Position numbers and translations under genes: made by a program. 64,000 nucleotides of DNA from Styela clava. Its lineage: Eukaryota > Chordata > Ascidiacea > Stolidobranchia > Styelidae. The stretch covers positions 1,488,001 to 1,552,000 of the forward strand of contig NC_135252.1 in NCBI RefSeq assembly GCF_964204865.1. The letters run 5' to 3'. Under the pieces are notes generated by a model. It was given only the letters and a program-made list of their open reading frames with translations, was not told where the DNA came from and ran no database searches. Shown here piece by piece: positions 1 to 12,200 of the stretch (within the stretch, counting starts at the first letter, position 1; every line of letters begins with the position of its first letter).

Positions 1-720
1 TTCTCCAGAAGGCTATTACTTTTATTTATTTCAAATATTTTTGTTAGATTTGTTTTTGTTTGCTATGACGTCACCGAACGTTCTGCGGACGCATAGCCCG
101 ACACTCCTCATCTTTTTGATCACGTGACATCGAACGTCGATGGTTCGTAACGAAGTCCTTACGGTACTTTGCTACGATTTTTTCCTTACGCTGTCTTACT
201 ACGGTACCGGTACTGTACCGTACATTATTGCAATACTGTTAGTTTTCTTTTCTGCGGGGACGTTACCGTACCGCCTTAGCGAAAGTTGGAAGTCCTACTG
301 TACTGCTTCGCTTGGTGTAAATATATTTGTAGACTGTGATCTGACTGTACGGGTAAACCGTACTGCACCATTAGTGGTGGTAGCCTAAAAGTCTCATTGC
401 GCGCATTACGGAGATAAACAAGGAAATCGATACTCTGGGAAACACGCATTTGTGGGACATGAAATGTACTTATAGGTAGTTTCACAATTAAGAAGCAGAA
501 AACATCCAGCCTTTCCGACGAGAAGATAGCTTTTTGTCAATGCAGAACCACCACCTACAATTTTTCTTAGGGATAAGCACGATCGGGGTATTGTATGGGC
601 TCACACATGGTTGAACGGCCCCAGAAGACGGCATTCCATCCACTTCTTTCTACGCAATTCTGTTTGACTGTTACTATTCGATGTTTCCCTATTTATGTCC
701 TCCACATGATGTTTCGTTGC

Positions 721-1465
721 TTAATTGCAGCATTGCAAATCAATAGCCGCTTTCTCATCATAATATTGCAAAATAGGCGACTTCATCGCCTTAAATTGTA
801 TTGAAATATACAATTGTACTTTTTCGTCCCATATGAACTCATTATCTTTTCTAAGAAGTTCTCTGATATATGCATTGATTTGAGATAATTTTGGACCAAA
901 TCGCTGCAAGAAATCTGTTGTAGCCAGAATTCTTCGTAGCCTACCTCTTGTTTATCAGTCGGATGAGGCATATCTCTGATATCTTCCAATTTTGTCAAAT
1001 CTGGTTTTAAACCGTCTTTGCAGACAACTTGACCCAAGTAAACAACTTCAGTTTTCATATGTTGAAATTTCTCTTTATTCAACTTAATACCCTTCACTCT
1101 ACATCTTTTCAAAAAATCATAAAAAAAAATTCTTGGTATTGAACGTCGCCTCTCCTATGCTATCACCCACACCATATATCAAGATATCATCGGTAACTGG
1201 CATAACTCCACTTGAAACGTTCAGAGCAAACTTTAGACGGCGCACAAGTTCCGAATGACATTCTTTTTCACCTATACCGCCCCCATGGAGTACCAAATGT
1301 TGTTAAATAACTACTTCTAACATCCAGTTCAATATGCCAAAATTCATTTTTAACGTCGGCAATGGTGAGTACTTTTTGCCTTATGCAAGTGGGGCATTGC
1401 ATCATCAATAGTAGGCATTGAATGCTTGTTTCGTTCGAGTGCCTTATTGGACACGTAGTGGACAA
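721..1465 (-). pseudogene. Ty3/gypsy reverse transcriptase remnant
   Basis: Degenerate reverse transcriptase and start of RNase H of a Ty3/gypsy retrotransposon, read on the minus strand in several frames. From the N-terminal side: a DVKNEFWHIELD block ending in TPWGRYR (about 1270-1375), a weakened catalytic block reading VTDDILIYG (about 1165-1200), a LNKEKFQHMKTEVVYLGQVV block with KDGLKPD (about 1000-1085), and a connection segment ending in SPILQYYDEKAA (about 725-780). These blocks are in the canonical order of gypsy pol. Frame changes and stops separate them, so no active enzyme is encoded. It is probably the same element as the gag piece at 2960-3510. Confidence 0.85.
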
Positions 1466-1484
1466 AACGATCGTTTCAATAATA

Positions 1485-1509
1485 TGTTGTTGTTGTTGTT
1501 GTTGTTGTT
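1485..1509. repeat. (GTT)n microsatellite
   Basis: About eight perfect GTT/TTG trinucleotide repeats directly beside the 5' end of a dispersed repeat copy. Confidence 0.9.
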
Positions 1510-1510
1510 C

Positions 1511-1640
1511 TTTGACACGTTTTTAAAAAGTCGCTTTTCTCTTCGAATACTGGACCAATTGCTTTGAAATTTTCAGTGGTTAAAGATTAATTTTTTCGCT
1601 AGAAGGCTATTACTTTTGTTTATTCTTAAATTTTATATGA
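1511..1640 (+). repeat. Dispersed repeat family R1, copy 1
   Basis: Contains GACACGTTTTTAAAAAGTCG, then TACTGGACCAATTGCTTTGA and TAGAAGGCTATTACTTTT. The same string recurs at 2246-2425, as a diverged copy at 50540-50700, and its 3' part at 1-80 (window edge) and 49030-49065. No coding capacity or terminal repeats are visible, so the class is unknown. Confidence 0.8.
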
Positions 1641-1734
1641 ATCCTATGAGATATGATATTTCATACAAAATTTCGCGGTATTTATTTTTACTCATGGGAA
1701 CACTGTTTTACACTTATTTCAAGCGGTTTCGCGA

Positions 1735-2000
1735 TCGATTGTCTTGCTCAGTACTACAGCTACTGTAGGTCGGTACTGGTAAGTTGCCATACCGGTACCG
1801 TAACGCAGTGAAATTGACTTATTCCTTCCGCGGTATAACTAATGCTGCAATGCAAGTTTTATAGCCTATCGTATGCGGAACGGAATATCAGACCTACAGG
1901 TTCGGTACCGGTACTGGTAGCTCAGTACGTAAGTACGATACTGGTACTGGTGCCGGTACCGGTGTCCTACCACAATGAAATTACCGTAACTTATTCTTTC
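1735..2000. repeat. GGTACCGGTAC-rich simple repeat patch
   Basis: Dense imperfect array of the palindromic motif GGTACCGGTAC and its fragments (for example around 1789-1801 and 1900-1965). Similar patches occur at 195-335, 29245-29260 and 47595-47645, so it is a recurrent feature of the local repeat fraction. Confidence 0.6.
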
Positions 2001-2245
2001 ACGGTCCTACCAGTGCAGTAATGCAAGCGTTGTAGCACTTGTAGCCTACTATATTTGTTTATTTTGATGAGAGTCTACTGGAAACAACATAAAATTTGAA
2101 AGGGAAGAATTGTTCTGTGATCAAATATCTGTCCTAAAGTGTAAACAACATAAAATTGGCAAGGGAACAACTGTTCTGAGATCAATTACCGTATATGGCC
2201 TACAGTGTACAGGTAAGATGCTGCCTGACTGCTAACTCAGTACCG

Positions 2246-2425
2246 CTTGACACGTTTTTAAAAAGTCGCTTTTCTCTTCGAATACTGGACCAATTGCTTT
2301 GAAATTTTTAGTGGTTAAAGATAAAAATTTTCTCCAGAAGGCTATTACTTTTTTTTTCGCTATGACGTCATCAAAATTATGTGACTCTACGTGTCCATAT
2401 ATTTGAGCATAGCTCTCTTGTTTAA
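2246..2425 (+). repeat. Dispersed repeat family R1, copy 2
   Basis: Nearly identical to the copy at 1511-1640 over the first ~80 bp and continuing into GCTATGACGTCATC and CGTGTCCATATATTTGAGC. The latter tail is also found at 49036-49065 and, diverged, at 50660-50690. It lies inside the remains of the gypsy element. Confidence 0.8.
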
Positions 2426-2959
2426 ATTAAGGCTTTGGGACAAGGCAAGACATACACGATTATTTTTCAAATTCCTTCGATACTACAATTAAATTTGAAA
2501 TCTATGGCGTATGACAATCTACAGGAGATATAATACCCTCCCTCATTTACCAGTCTCATTCCTTTGCATTGAAGTGACAATGGAACCGGAATAACAGTAT
2601 TATCAACTTCCATGAGTTTCGATTTTCCTTTCCAGCGAACTCGGTAAAAATTTGGCTGAGCGACATCTTGCCAAATCTACATGAATTAGAGCTGGTACAA
2701 AAGATATTTCCATAATTGACTAAATTTAGTTCTTGAATTGCCCCAAAACCCATGGTTATAAACCGGTACAGAGATCCTTCCTAATTGATACTAAAATTAT
2801 TCAACAATAATTGAGTAAACAACTTCTTATGAGATAAATTGGTACTGCTATTAGTATTAATTTTTTCACACATAACAATGTCATTTTTAGAATAGGTATC
2901 GACACATTCAGCATCTGGGCCATTGGTCCCAAGATTATATTCAGTTCTTAGAAATTTCA

Positions 2960-3510
2960 CATCAAAGTGGTTTTTAAATTGCATCTGGTGCAAATTTTCC
3001 CTTACGCTGGGCGATAATTTCTACCATACAATATACACTCATGAATATTGAGTTTACTCTCATTAGTACTTTCAGTCCCAAGCGTAAAATGTGACTTTTT
3101 AGTTTGGTTGCTTTCAGTTGCGTTGACATTTTCTATCGCTGCCTTCATTGTTTCTAAGCGAATCATTGTAGATTCGTGAGCTCAACAGCGATCAATACAC
3201 TTTGCAAGAGTTAAATCTCGTTCTTGTAACAATCTTTGTCTAACTCTAAGATCATTATCAGGTACTCCATCAATTATTTGGTCTCGTATGAGACTATCTT
3301 CCAATGCTCCGAAATTACAGGTTTTTGACAAAGATCTCAGACTTGACAAAAATGTGGCAAAATATTCACCAGGCAATTGCTCTCCATTATTAAAAACTTA
3401 TCTTTCATAGCTTTCATTTATTTGGCCAACACAGAATAGTTCAAGCTTTTCTAGAACCTTGTTAATAACTTTATTGTCTTCTTCTATTGCAAACATACCA
3501 GTTGTGGAGC
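2960..3510 (-). pseudogene. Ty3/gypsy gag remnant
   Basis: Minus-strand gag-like segment. The block LEDSLIRDQIIDGVPDNDLR (about 3235-3300) with preceding LPGEYFATFLSSLRSLSKTC is typical of gypsy-type gag proteins, and a broken zinc-knuckle-like CTRCNLKNHF lies near 2960-2990. A frame change occurs around 3395. Pol-like sequence (reverse transcriptase) follows downstream at 1465-721 in the correct order. The intervening 1,490-2,430 segment is foreign repeat sequence. Weak protease-region similarity may lie at 2556-2960, but I cannot define it. Confidence 0.75.
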
Positions 3511-3644
3511 TATAGGTTCTGCAGTGTTTTTTTAAATTAGGTTAAAAGAGAACATGTTTTTAAAATTTTGAATCCCTCTCTTCCTAATCCTAAAACTATC
3601 AGTTCTCGAACAATGTAGTGCTATTGGTTAATATAATTATTCAC

Positions 3645-6600
3645 TTAATCAGAAATTTGATGGTAGTCTGGTGGTGAAATATCACTGCATTGACTTGAAG
3701 CTATCTTAGGTCGAAGAGCTTCTTCTTGGTCCGATATGAGTGATAACTTGTCATATGATGGAGGTCGATCTTCGAGATTAACGACAAATCCTTGTTCCAG
3801 CGAATGTTCGTGCCATCTGTATAAATCATGACATGAACTAATCAAGGTAGGTTATGAGTAATCCAATATTTATGAAAAAGAAATTTCAACAATTAACTGC
3901 CGTAATTCATGATTGCGCGAATGTCCACGTGAGTTCTTCAGACGGGGTTAATGTATTAAGTATGGGTGGTGTGTGGCTGTGTGCTATACATGGTGAAATA
4001 GAACTCGGGTCATTTGGAACACATTCCAAAGAAACTTTTGTGCAAAATGTCCTACATGTGTGAAACTTTTGAGTACCATCATATACAAACAGAAGTTCAA
4101 GTGCTAAATAAGTGTTTTTTAATTTCGAAGAAGTAGCCTATTGAAGAAATTTTAGGGTTTTCATTACTAGAGTACTGTACATCCGGTTTCTAAACATTTG
4201 CTAGTGCTTTAAAACAGGGGTGTGCAACCTTTTTCGCAGGCGGGTCAAATATCAATAACTGGGTAAAACCGCGGGCCGCACCTCAATTTAACATAGGTTT
4301 TCTATTAGTTGCAGGCACAATATAGTGTCTCTTTTTCTTATTGATCTCATGTCATCATTAGTGTTTTTTTAGAAATGATGAGGTAGAACGCATAAATTTA
4401 TTTGAAATTGTAATTCAAATATATTGTCACATCCAATTTAAACGAGAGAAATTTCAGTGAGAAATTTGATGCTTTTTTATCCAAATTTGCTTTATGGAAT
4501 TGCTAGCAATTCGATATGACGCCCATTTTAGAAATGAACATGTAACTGAAAAGTGGCATATTTGAAGCCATGACTTTTTTCAAATGTGGAAAGTTATCTT
4601 GGTGTTTTCTGTAAAATGCGCCAAGATTCATTTCATTTCAAATAATTTGCTGTCAAATCTTATTTTAGATTAGATTTAGACAAAATCAACTGATTTGCTG
4701 GAACCAAAACTCATTAGCTTTTGTGTCTTTTAATAATAAATTTTTTCAAACTGCTGTCTATGGTTGCCTAATCTTCAATTGCCCGTTCTTGCAAATTCAT
4801 TAAGTCTACTCTGCACTTTTTTTAAATTGTTCGCTGCTCAGCAAGTGACAGCTTTGTGAATCGTGTTGTTCCCCTCGCTGTTAGGTAGTTGTAACGTCAT
4901 AGACATAGATAATAAATTGGACTCGAATATAACGCGAAGGGAACCAGATCAAACTAAATGAAAAACTAGTTTAGATGGCCGCACACCATTCTAAATGGGC
5001 ACTTCTCCGCGGGCCGCACAATTCTCCCTTGCGGGCCGCATTTGGCCCACGGGCCGCACATTGCACACCCCTGCTTTAAACTATTACGATTTATCTTCGA
5101 ATATAAGTCTTGTACTCGTTTGGTAAAACCATCGATCATTTGACTCACTTCATGTTCCACCGGCGGAAAGAGTGTGATTGGCCTAAATTGCACAACTAAG
5201 GTTTAAGTATACCAGTGTTGAATTTTGTCTCGCTTTATTGCGAACTAGTTAGTAAACAAAATGAACGGGGACCAGACATGGGTGTCAAAATATGGATACC
5301 TTTTTTGCAAGTAGAGTGACAACGGATATTGTATAAAATGCATTTCAGTTTAATAGTTGACGGAAGAAATCTAAAAATACTCTATAAATATGCCAATGCC
5401 ACCATAAAACTATAATATGCGCGGACAAATTAACTTTCGGATAGATGACAAATGCGTAGTTTAAGCGTTTTGGAGTTTATGAACGAATTGTATCAAGATC
5501 GCATTTTTTCTGATTATATTTTTTGAATTTATATACTAAACGTAATTAGAAGTTTGAAAAATTGGTGCAGTGTAGGTCTTCCGTAGGCTACCCTATATTA
5601 AGCGTAGCAAAGTTAGGATGGACTGAAAGTGGATAATAATTAATAATTAAGCAAGCAATATATTTGGTTTCACCTTCCGGGCGACATGTGTTGACAGAAT
5701 TCGGATATTAATTGGCGCGCTTGTTGCGGTGAAATGTCGTAAGAATTAATTTCTTCTACTGGTGCTTCGTCTTGCAATATTTCAAAACTTGTTGCATTGC
5801 TTATATCGTCTCCATCTTCGGTTGGACTAGAAAAAATAAGACAATTGATTAGTTTGCACCATGACCCGGTGGCTATTGCGCTGAGCGTAACCAATCGTCG
5901 CAGGTTGGAGATATCGGGTTGTCAACATAGAAAATTCACTAAAGAGAAATAAGTTTAGTGGTGACACTGAAATTTTACGGTACTCCCGAAGTATGTGAAC
6001 CAAGATGGCGGACATCGGAATGTGGTATGTGTACCAGGTTAGGCCATAATTTTATTCCAATTTTCCTTATTTTAGTTCTATTACGAGTTCGAATACTATA
6101 GCCAAGTGACTCCCGTAGTGTTTGTACTTTAAATTATGGCCTAACCCTAACCTGGAACACATACTACGTTCCGGTGTCCGCCATCCTGGTTCACATACTT
6201 CGGGAGTACCCATTTTACAATAAAAATATTATGTCAAGTATGGCAATGCTGAAATTTGTTTAGACAGAATGCCTGGAAACGCCGTCTAATATTCAGCACC
6301 AGCACTTATTCATTCTAGGTCTGTTTGTATGCTTTGGTATTTATATTGGCTAATTTATAAACCAGATTCATTGTTTTGGTAATCGAATAATAAGTGAACC
6401 ATCGAATAAGGTTGATCACTAAATGCTATGTATAAAATATGCTTACTGATTAAAGTACTAATTAATAAAATATCATAAGGAGATCAGATTTGGTCTTCAC
6501 CTGCTGTCACATGCAGAACACGCCCGCAAAATGCAAAAGATCACAATCACGGCACCGATCACAAAAGCAGCACAAGCAATGAAACCTAAAAATATTTGCA

Positions 6601-7685
6601 AATACAGTAATAGGCTCGTAAAAGTAAACTAAAATTAATAAAATATACATACAAAAGCGACAACTTTTATTCGTACTGACAAGTCCCCCTGTTTCGGGAA
6701 ACGGTAATTACATACTATGCTACACGCACAAACGCGTCATGGACAATGTGCATTACGCTCTGTTTCATTTCGCATGGAATGTCTATTTTATATGTACGAA
6801 CTTGTATCAAGCGTATCTACTCTTCTCTACCAGCAAATACAGCAAGCAATGACCAATTTGTTTCCCATCGCTAAGAGACACCAGTAATGAACCCATTTTT
6901 TGAATTACATTGATTGCACAATTGCGTTCCCTTTAAATTGTATATTAGCGCCGTTAAAATGGGATGAATAGTGAACTGTGATAATTTCAAATCATCGTAT
7001 CAGCGTCGGTACAGCGTGAGGATAACGCAATGACTACAGCATGTGCGTAAAAAAAGGAACGTTTAAAAACCACATCAGCACCAGTCTCTATGTATCGGGT
7101 TTGTTTGTGATTTGTATACCCTACAAATATGAGTTCGACAAGAAAGTAATGCTCAAATATATGGACACGACCTATAAACGAAACCTATATTACAATAAGG
7201 AAGTTACATACAATTTTTCATCTTCCAAGTATTAGAGATTTGATTCGATTGGAAAAAATATTCGATTTTATTCTGAGGCATCAGGTATTCAAAAAAATGC
7301 CCAGCTCTAGTAGTAATTGAATCAATACGCCACAATAACAACATATTAGCAAAACGATCGATCCATGAGTCCATTTCGTGTCCAATAATTTAGTTTATTC
7401 AATAGCTAGACGAAATTGTATATTGACTGAGTTATGCTTTCTGTCGCCAAACACTATATCTAATAAATGGGTATGTTTATATCCCATATTGTACTCATTC
7501 GGAGGTTGTAAAGATTCATGATTAATATTCTTACCGTAACGAGGCCCGACACCTTTAACTATCCATTGGCCTCCGGCAGATATCCCTAGAAGTGCAGTCG
7601 CCAAAAAAATTATAACGGAACACGAACGCAGGAAAACGCAGCATGGCTTAGTTTGAAATTCATCCGATGAATCCAAAAAAATCAT
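3645..7685 (-). CDS. Predicted two-membrane-segment protein with PPxY tail (4 exons)
   Basis: Not recognised as a named family. I assembled four minus-strand exons from splice sites: 7685-7535, 6585-6501, 5826-5674 and 3816-3645. The donor GTAAGA at 7534 is phase 1, the donors at 6500 (GTGAAG) and 5673 (GTGAAA) are phase 2, and every acceptor keeps frame. The product is 186 residues: a short N-terminus, hydrophobic segment 1 (about residues 20-36), a short loop, hydrophobic segment 2 (about 52-70, ending CILRACSAC), an acidic stretch (PTEDGDD) and a C-terminal tail with PPSY and PPDY. PPxY motifs bind WW domains, for example NEDD4-type ubiquitin ligases, so an adaptor or trafficking role is possible, but this is inference. 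The gene resembles its upstream neighbour at 8204-9253. Intron 2 holds a MITE and intron 3 a hAT element. The start is the first ATG in frame; the join of exon 3 to exon 4 is the least certain. Confidence 0.6.
4215..5073. mobile_element. Non-autonomous hAT element, 859 bp
   Basis: Left end CAGGGGTGTGCAACCTTTTT and inverted right end TTGCACACCCCTG form terminal inverted repeats of about 13 bp, followed by GC-rich subterminal GCGGGCCGC motifs at both sides. Flanked by the 8-bp duplication CTTTAAAA (4207-4214) / CTTTAAAC (5074-5081), 7 of 8 identical, as expected for hAT transposition. No transposase remains inside. It sits in the last intron of the predicted two-membrane-segment gene. Confidence 0.9.
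5979..6210. mobile_element. Fold-back MITE with ~75-bp arms
   Basis: Left arm starts GGTACTCCCGAAGTATGTGA (5979) and the right arm ends with its reverse complement (6210). The arms run about 75 bp with a few mismatches and enclose about 78 bp of unique loop. The flanks read ATTTTAC on both sides (5972-5978 and 6212-6218), suggesting a 7-8-bp target duplication. No coding capacity. The loop sequence recurs in an Evx intron (about 22155-22245). It lies in intron 2 of the predicted gene at 3645-7685. Confidence 0.85.
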
Positions 7686-8139
7686 GCCGAATTTAAACGT
7701 CGTTAACAATAATACAAACAATGGCCTTAATACGCTGACCTACCCTAATTTCTATTACCTATTTGAACTACCTATATCTAACATTCCTATCTATTCTATT
7801 TCTCAGTACAAATTCAAAACATCGCTCCAAGTTTGGATCTGTGACGCAATAAGTGAATTTAACAGGGTGCATAGATGAATAGAATTATAATATGCGCTTG
7901 AAAGCCAAACAACATTATTTTTCCGAGACTTACTTTTTGACAGACTCTTTAAAATTCACCGAAACAAGTTCGAGTTAGGCCTACATATTCCATACTTTTC
8001 TGACGATCAAAGAATTATGAACAAGCAAACAGAGATACTTTGGAAAAGTAATATCCTAGAAGAGATCACCGCGATATGATAACGAGTAACATATCTAATG
8101 CGTCCGATCGCTCATTCATACGTATTGAAAATAATATAC

Positions 8140-8145
8140 TTTATT
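8140..8145 (-). terminator. Polyadenylation signal AATAAA
   Basis: TTTATT on the plus strand gives AATAAA about 59 bases past the TGA of the gene at 8204-9253. Confidence 0.55.
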
Positions 8146-8203
8146 CATTATAAAGTGTTATAACAATGTCACGATAATTCATGGAAGTGGATGATATTTT
8201 TCT

Positions 8204-9253
8204 TCAATTCGTAGCCACGGTGCGGCGAAAATCAGCTTCCGTGTATCCCGGCAAGGGCACGATCTGGAAAGAAAGAATAATGCAAATTTAAAATAAAAAT
8301 CAATAATATTCCTTTTCTGTTTCAATTATTGATATTTGAAGCAACAATAACTTCATTTCCCATGTCAGAATCTAGCTATCTTTGAATAAGATAAGCAGCG
8401 CAAGAGGTATCGCCGTAAGCATACGGTGAAACCGCTACGCTAATATTAATTAAACATTTCAACCGAGCCGCCCAAATCGAAGGTTCGTTTGCAAAAATGA
8501 GTAAAACATTCAATAAAGTAGGAATGTCAGTTTGACGTGGATATTGTGAGATTCAATACACATGAGCCAAAGTTTTTTTTTTTTCACAAAACATGTAGGC
8601 TGGTCGGAGTTTGATGCGCTATTTTGCGGGATATTGCTTTCGAAATATCTCGAGGAGTCGAAGCTTTAAACGACAAATTTCCAGTCGAAATATTGGGTAA
8701 GAGTCGCGTTTTCTGACCCGGAGTAATAGTCAAAATTGTTGTCAATATTGAGTCGGAGCCCATCATAGTTGAAAGGTTTGAAATCGGAGTTAGTGATCTC
8801 CTTGAAGCAAATTAACTTACATCGAGGGAACTATGTCTTCTCAATCGATTCATGGATTTCGCACCCAATGATCTTACATTTGCTGCAACTCCACGTTGAG
8901 GTTCAAGCCTTCCACTCTGGTATAATTTTCTACAAGTTACGTAGATTATTGAGGTAACTACAAAAGTACCAACGATGACGCCGATTGCTATTCCTGAAAA
9001 GATACCCGGAGTTAGCGTAGAAACAAATTACGTGTTCAATTACTTCAAAACTCAGCTCAATGCGTCAAGTATATGCTCTGCAAGCTAAAAGTAAGCAAAG
9101 TGTACTATACTAAACCTTGTACAGTATACCTTTTGCATTTGGATCTTCAAGAGTTTCAGCATGTCTGTATCCAAAATAGGAAGCAATTGTAAATATAATG
9201 AGCAAACAAGCAGGATAAAAATACCCCGGAACATCTTTCAAGATGCCGGGCAT
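8204..9253 (-). CDS. Predicted small two-membrane-segment protein (3 exons)
   Basis: Unrecognised family. Three minus-strand exons, 9253-9130, 8993-8821 and 8263-8204, fit together with consensus sites: donor GGTATAC (phase 1), acceptor TTTTCAG, donor GATGTAAGT (phase 0) and acceptor TTTCCAG. The ORF encodes 118 residues beginning MPGILKDVPGYFYPACLLII and ending in RRTVATN then TGA. Hydrophobic segments lie at about 13-28 and 43-61, separated by a short acidic loop, followed by a basic tail (MNRLRRHSS) and a PLPGY motif near the C-terminus. The phase-1 intron falls at a glycine codon just before the second hydrophobic segment, exactly as in the neighbour at 3645-7685, which suggests tandem duplication. 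The ATG is the first in the exon. None of the exons is long enough to stand out as an ORF, so ab initio annotation may miss it. Confidence 0.65.
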
Positions 9254-12200
9254 CTTGCAACTTTACATGACATCAATTTCTAATGATATTTGGAAAAATT
9301 TAATATAATATCATATTGTTTTGTGATGTAACAATGATATTCATACTAGCGAATATCGATTGATAAACGTCCACAAATAAGATGTTCTTATCGTTTGAAT
9401 ATACTTCGTTATACAAAATAGCATATTGGAATAAATCAAAATTTCAAACAGCATGTTTTCATACCAGACAATTAAAGCGAGGCATTTAGGAAATTTTCAG
9501 AGGCATTGCGATAAGGAACACCTCACTAGTCGAAACTGTGATAATGTTTCCTAAAAGCTTTCAAATGATTTAATTAACTAAAAAATCGATTTCGTATCAA
9601 GAATTTTAATTCGTTTATCTTGTGATATGGTGATAAGATACGTTAATGTCCTAAGTGAGGAGAGTGTCGAATTTTATCAGTGTAAATTGGGCGAGGCAAA
9701 CTTGGCATTTCTATGCTTTATACTAGATTATAATTTAGAAAATGGAATACGTGATTCTGACCCATTGTAAAATGTTTACCTTCGGAAAATAGGAAGAGCA
9801 ATATGAAGTTATTCAGTGTCTAAATACGGCTGATAACATCACAACAACGTTTATCTCTCAAACATTAAACTTATTAACGACGGCTGCCACACTCCGATAC
9901 TATGACGCTCGACGCTCTATAACACAAGTCTTGTCAGAGTCCGAAACTCATCATTTAAAAATGATTCAATATTTTGTATTGCGGCATTTACTATTTGTTA
10001 TGTAGATCTTGCTATTATCTTTATAAGAACGCGAAACAAGGTTTTCTGCGTTTCCTCATCTCACCTAATGCATTACATCTGCATGGGAAATGTGGTGGTT
10101 TGGGGCTAGTACAGACGAAACAGAACCGATCGGTGACCTGCGAAAACAAACAATTAGGGCGAAATTTTGGTTAATTACATCATAAAATTTATTCTTTTAT
10201 ATTGAGTCAACAGCCCCCGACAACTGACATGTTTTTATCTAATTTATATTTGGGATATTTCCCCAAATACCTCACGTGTTTTCACCACTTAACCAGAATA
10301 ATATTTTTGCCCACACGTTAAACAGACACAATTATATCGTATAATCGAAGTGGCATATCAAATAAAACGCATCACGGAAAACACACAGTATTTCTAGGTT
10401 TTGTAGCCCATTATCCATTACGGTGCGTCATGTAATGACAGAGGCGGTATTTTTGATGTGGTTGCTCATACAGCTTCTGTTGGCAAAAGTCATCAGCAGT
10501 AAAAATATACTGCAGTTGACTGACGAATGAAACAAAACACGCGATCGTATCTTTATCGGTCATAATTCCTACAATTCATTTCGCTGAGTATTATAATATT
10601 GTGGAATTTATTCAGAGAGTGCTTATGCTAAACTACACCAGACCCACAGGTACGGTAGCCGTTCCATAGCTTAGCTTCGTTCAGGATATGGTGTTGGGGA
10701 AATTGTGGGAAAATATTTTGTTTTGGCTTTCGTGTTCATATAATTGAGCTTTGCTCTTTTGTGTGTTGTGTGCTTGTCACAATTACGTCGTCGCCCATCC
10801 CTGATTTTTTGAATTGAACAGTTCTGCAGAGACCATAGCTGTTTGAAAGATGATGTATACTTCAATTGGTATTGATTGAACATACAGACTGACGCGACTC
10901 ATGTATATATAATATAACTTTGGTGGTTAGCAGATACTTTTAAATGATAAATAATGTTTGTAATATTTTACTCCTTCAAGCAAACAATATGACTTGGAGG
11001 AAATACAAAATATGTTTCACTAATGCCTTCATTCAAAAGCAGCCTGGATAATATTATTTATGTTTGCTAAGTGAGTAGTCGTAGTTCCGCATTTGATGTC
11101 TGCTAATAGCTGTTTTAACAATGGTTACATTTGTCGGCTTTCTTTTATCTTTTAATTATCTATTATGCGACGGTACAAAATGGAAGTCGTAAAACATTTC
11201 TCGTCAGCAGCCAAGATAGGAAACATGCACTGCCTGTCCGACAAGAAGAATAATTACCGATTATGGCGGCTTCCCTTTTGACTTTTATCACATAAACTTT
11301 GAAAAATGGGCTTCGTCCATTTCTGAGAATTCATAGTGTCGACATACTGATTTCAAACAAATAACTTCTCACTGTAGTATAATTCGATTCACATTTCAAT
11401 GAAAGATGCGAAATTTAAATTAACAGACTGTAACACATACATACGCCGTGGGCTGAAGACCATTTATATCAGGACGCAGTATCAATTGCTGACGAACAAA
11501 CGAGAAAACTCAAGTATTAATGAAATAACTGTTGCATACGCACGAAATAAAAACAAAGTTACAAAGTAGACTTAAATCAAATGACACCTATAATACACTA
11601 ACAGTTGAGGTTGCGTGAAACTAACTACCTTTCCTTGCTCTATGCCTTTGCGCAGGTGGATCCGTATGCGTGCGTATTCGTTAAAACGGGAGTGATATTG
11701 AAATAATTGAATGACTGTGGTTTTTTGCCACGCGTTTGTCACAGTTTTTGCAAAGATCCCATCATCACGAGAGAGTCGTAAAACGAAACTCAATACCGCC
11801 GTGATCACGGGCATTTCATTTTTCGCCGAAAAATTTATGAAATCAAGGACCACTCGACAAATACCAAGATGATTTTCCAAAATTTGAAAACGAACATTTT
11901 GAAGAAAATAATAAATATTGAATCCTTAATACTGGAAGAATTGATGATACTTTATTCTATAATATTTGTTTGGGTTCACTTAACTTGCAGTTTAATTCTA
12001 CCAGCTTATCAAGCTTGTTCATTGCAAATTTCGATATGACTTTTTCGAGTCATTATTCAACTAATAAAAAAATAGATATAAACGCGAACGTTTCTCCCCA
12101 AAAGCTAGTTGAAAGGAAGCTATTTTGGTCGTAATATTTTACGAGCGCAGAATCGTGAATCCTATCATACGTTGTGCGATTTATGTTAAATTTCGCAATT

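Noticed and set aside
140-388. 82-codon plus-strand ORF
   Set aside because: Runs across GGTACC-rich repeat sequence and has no recognisable motif.
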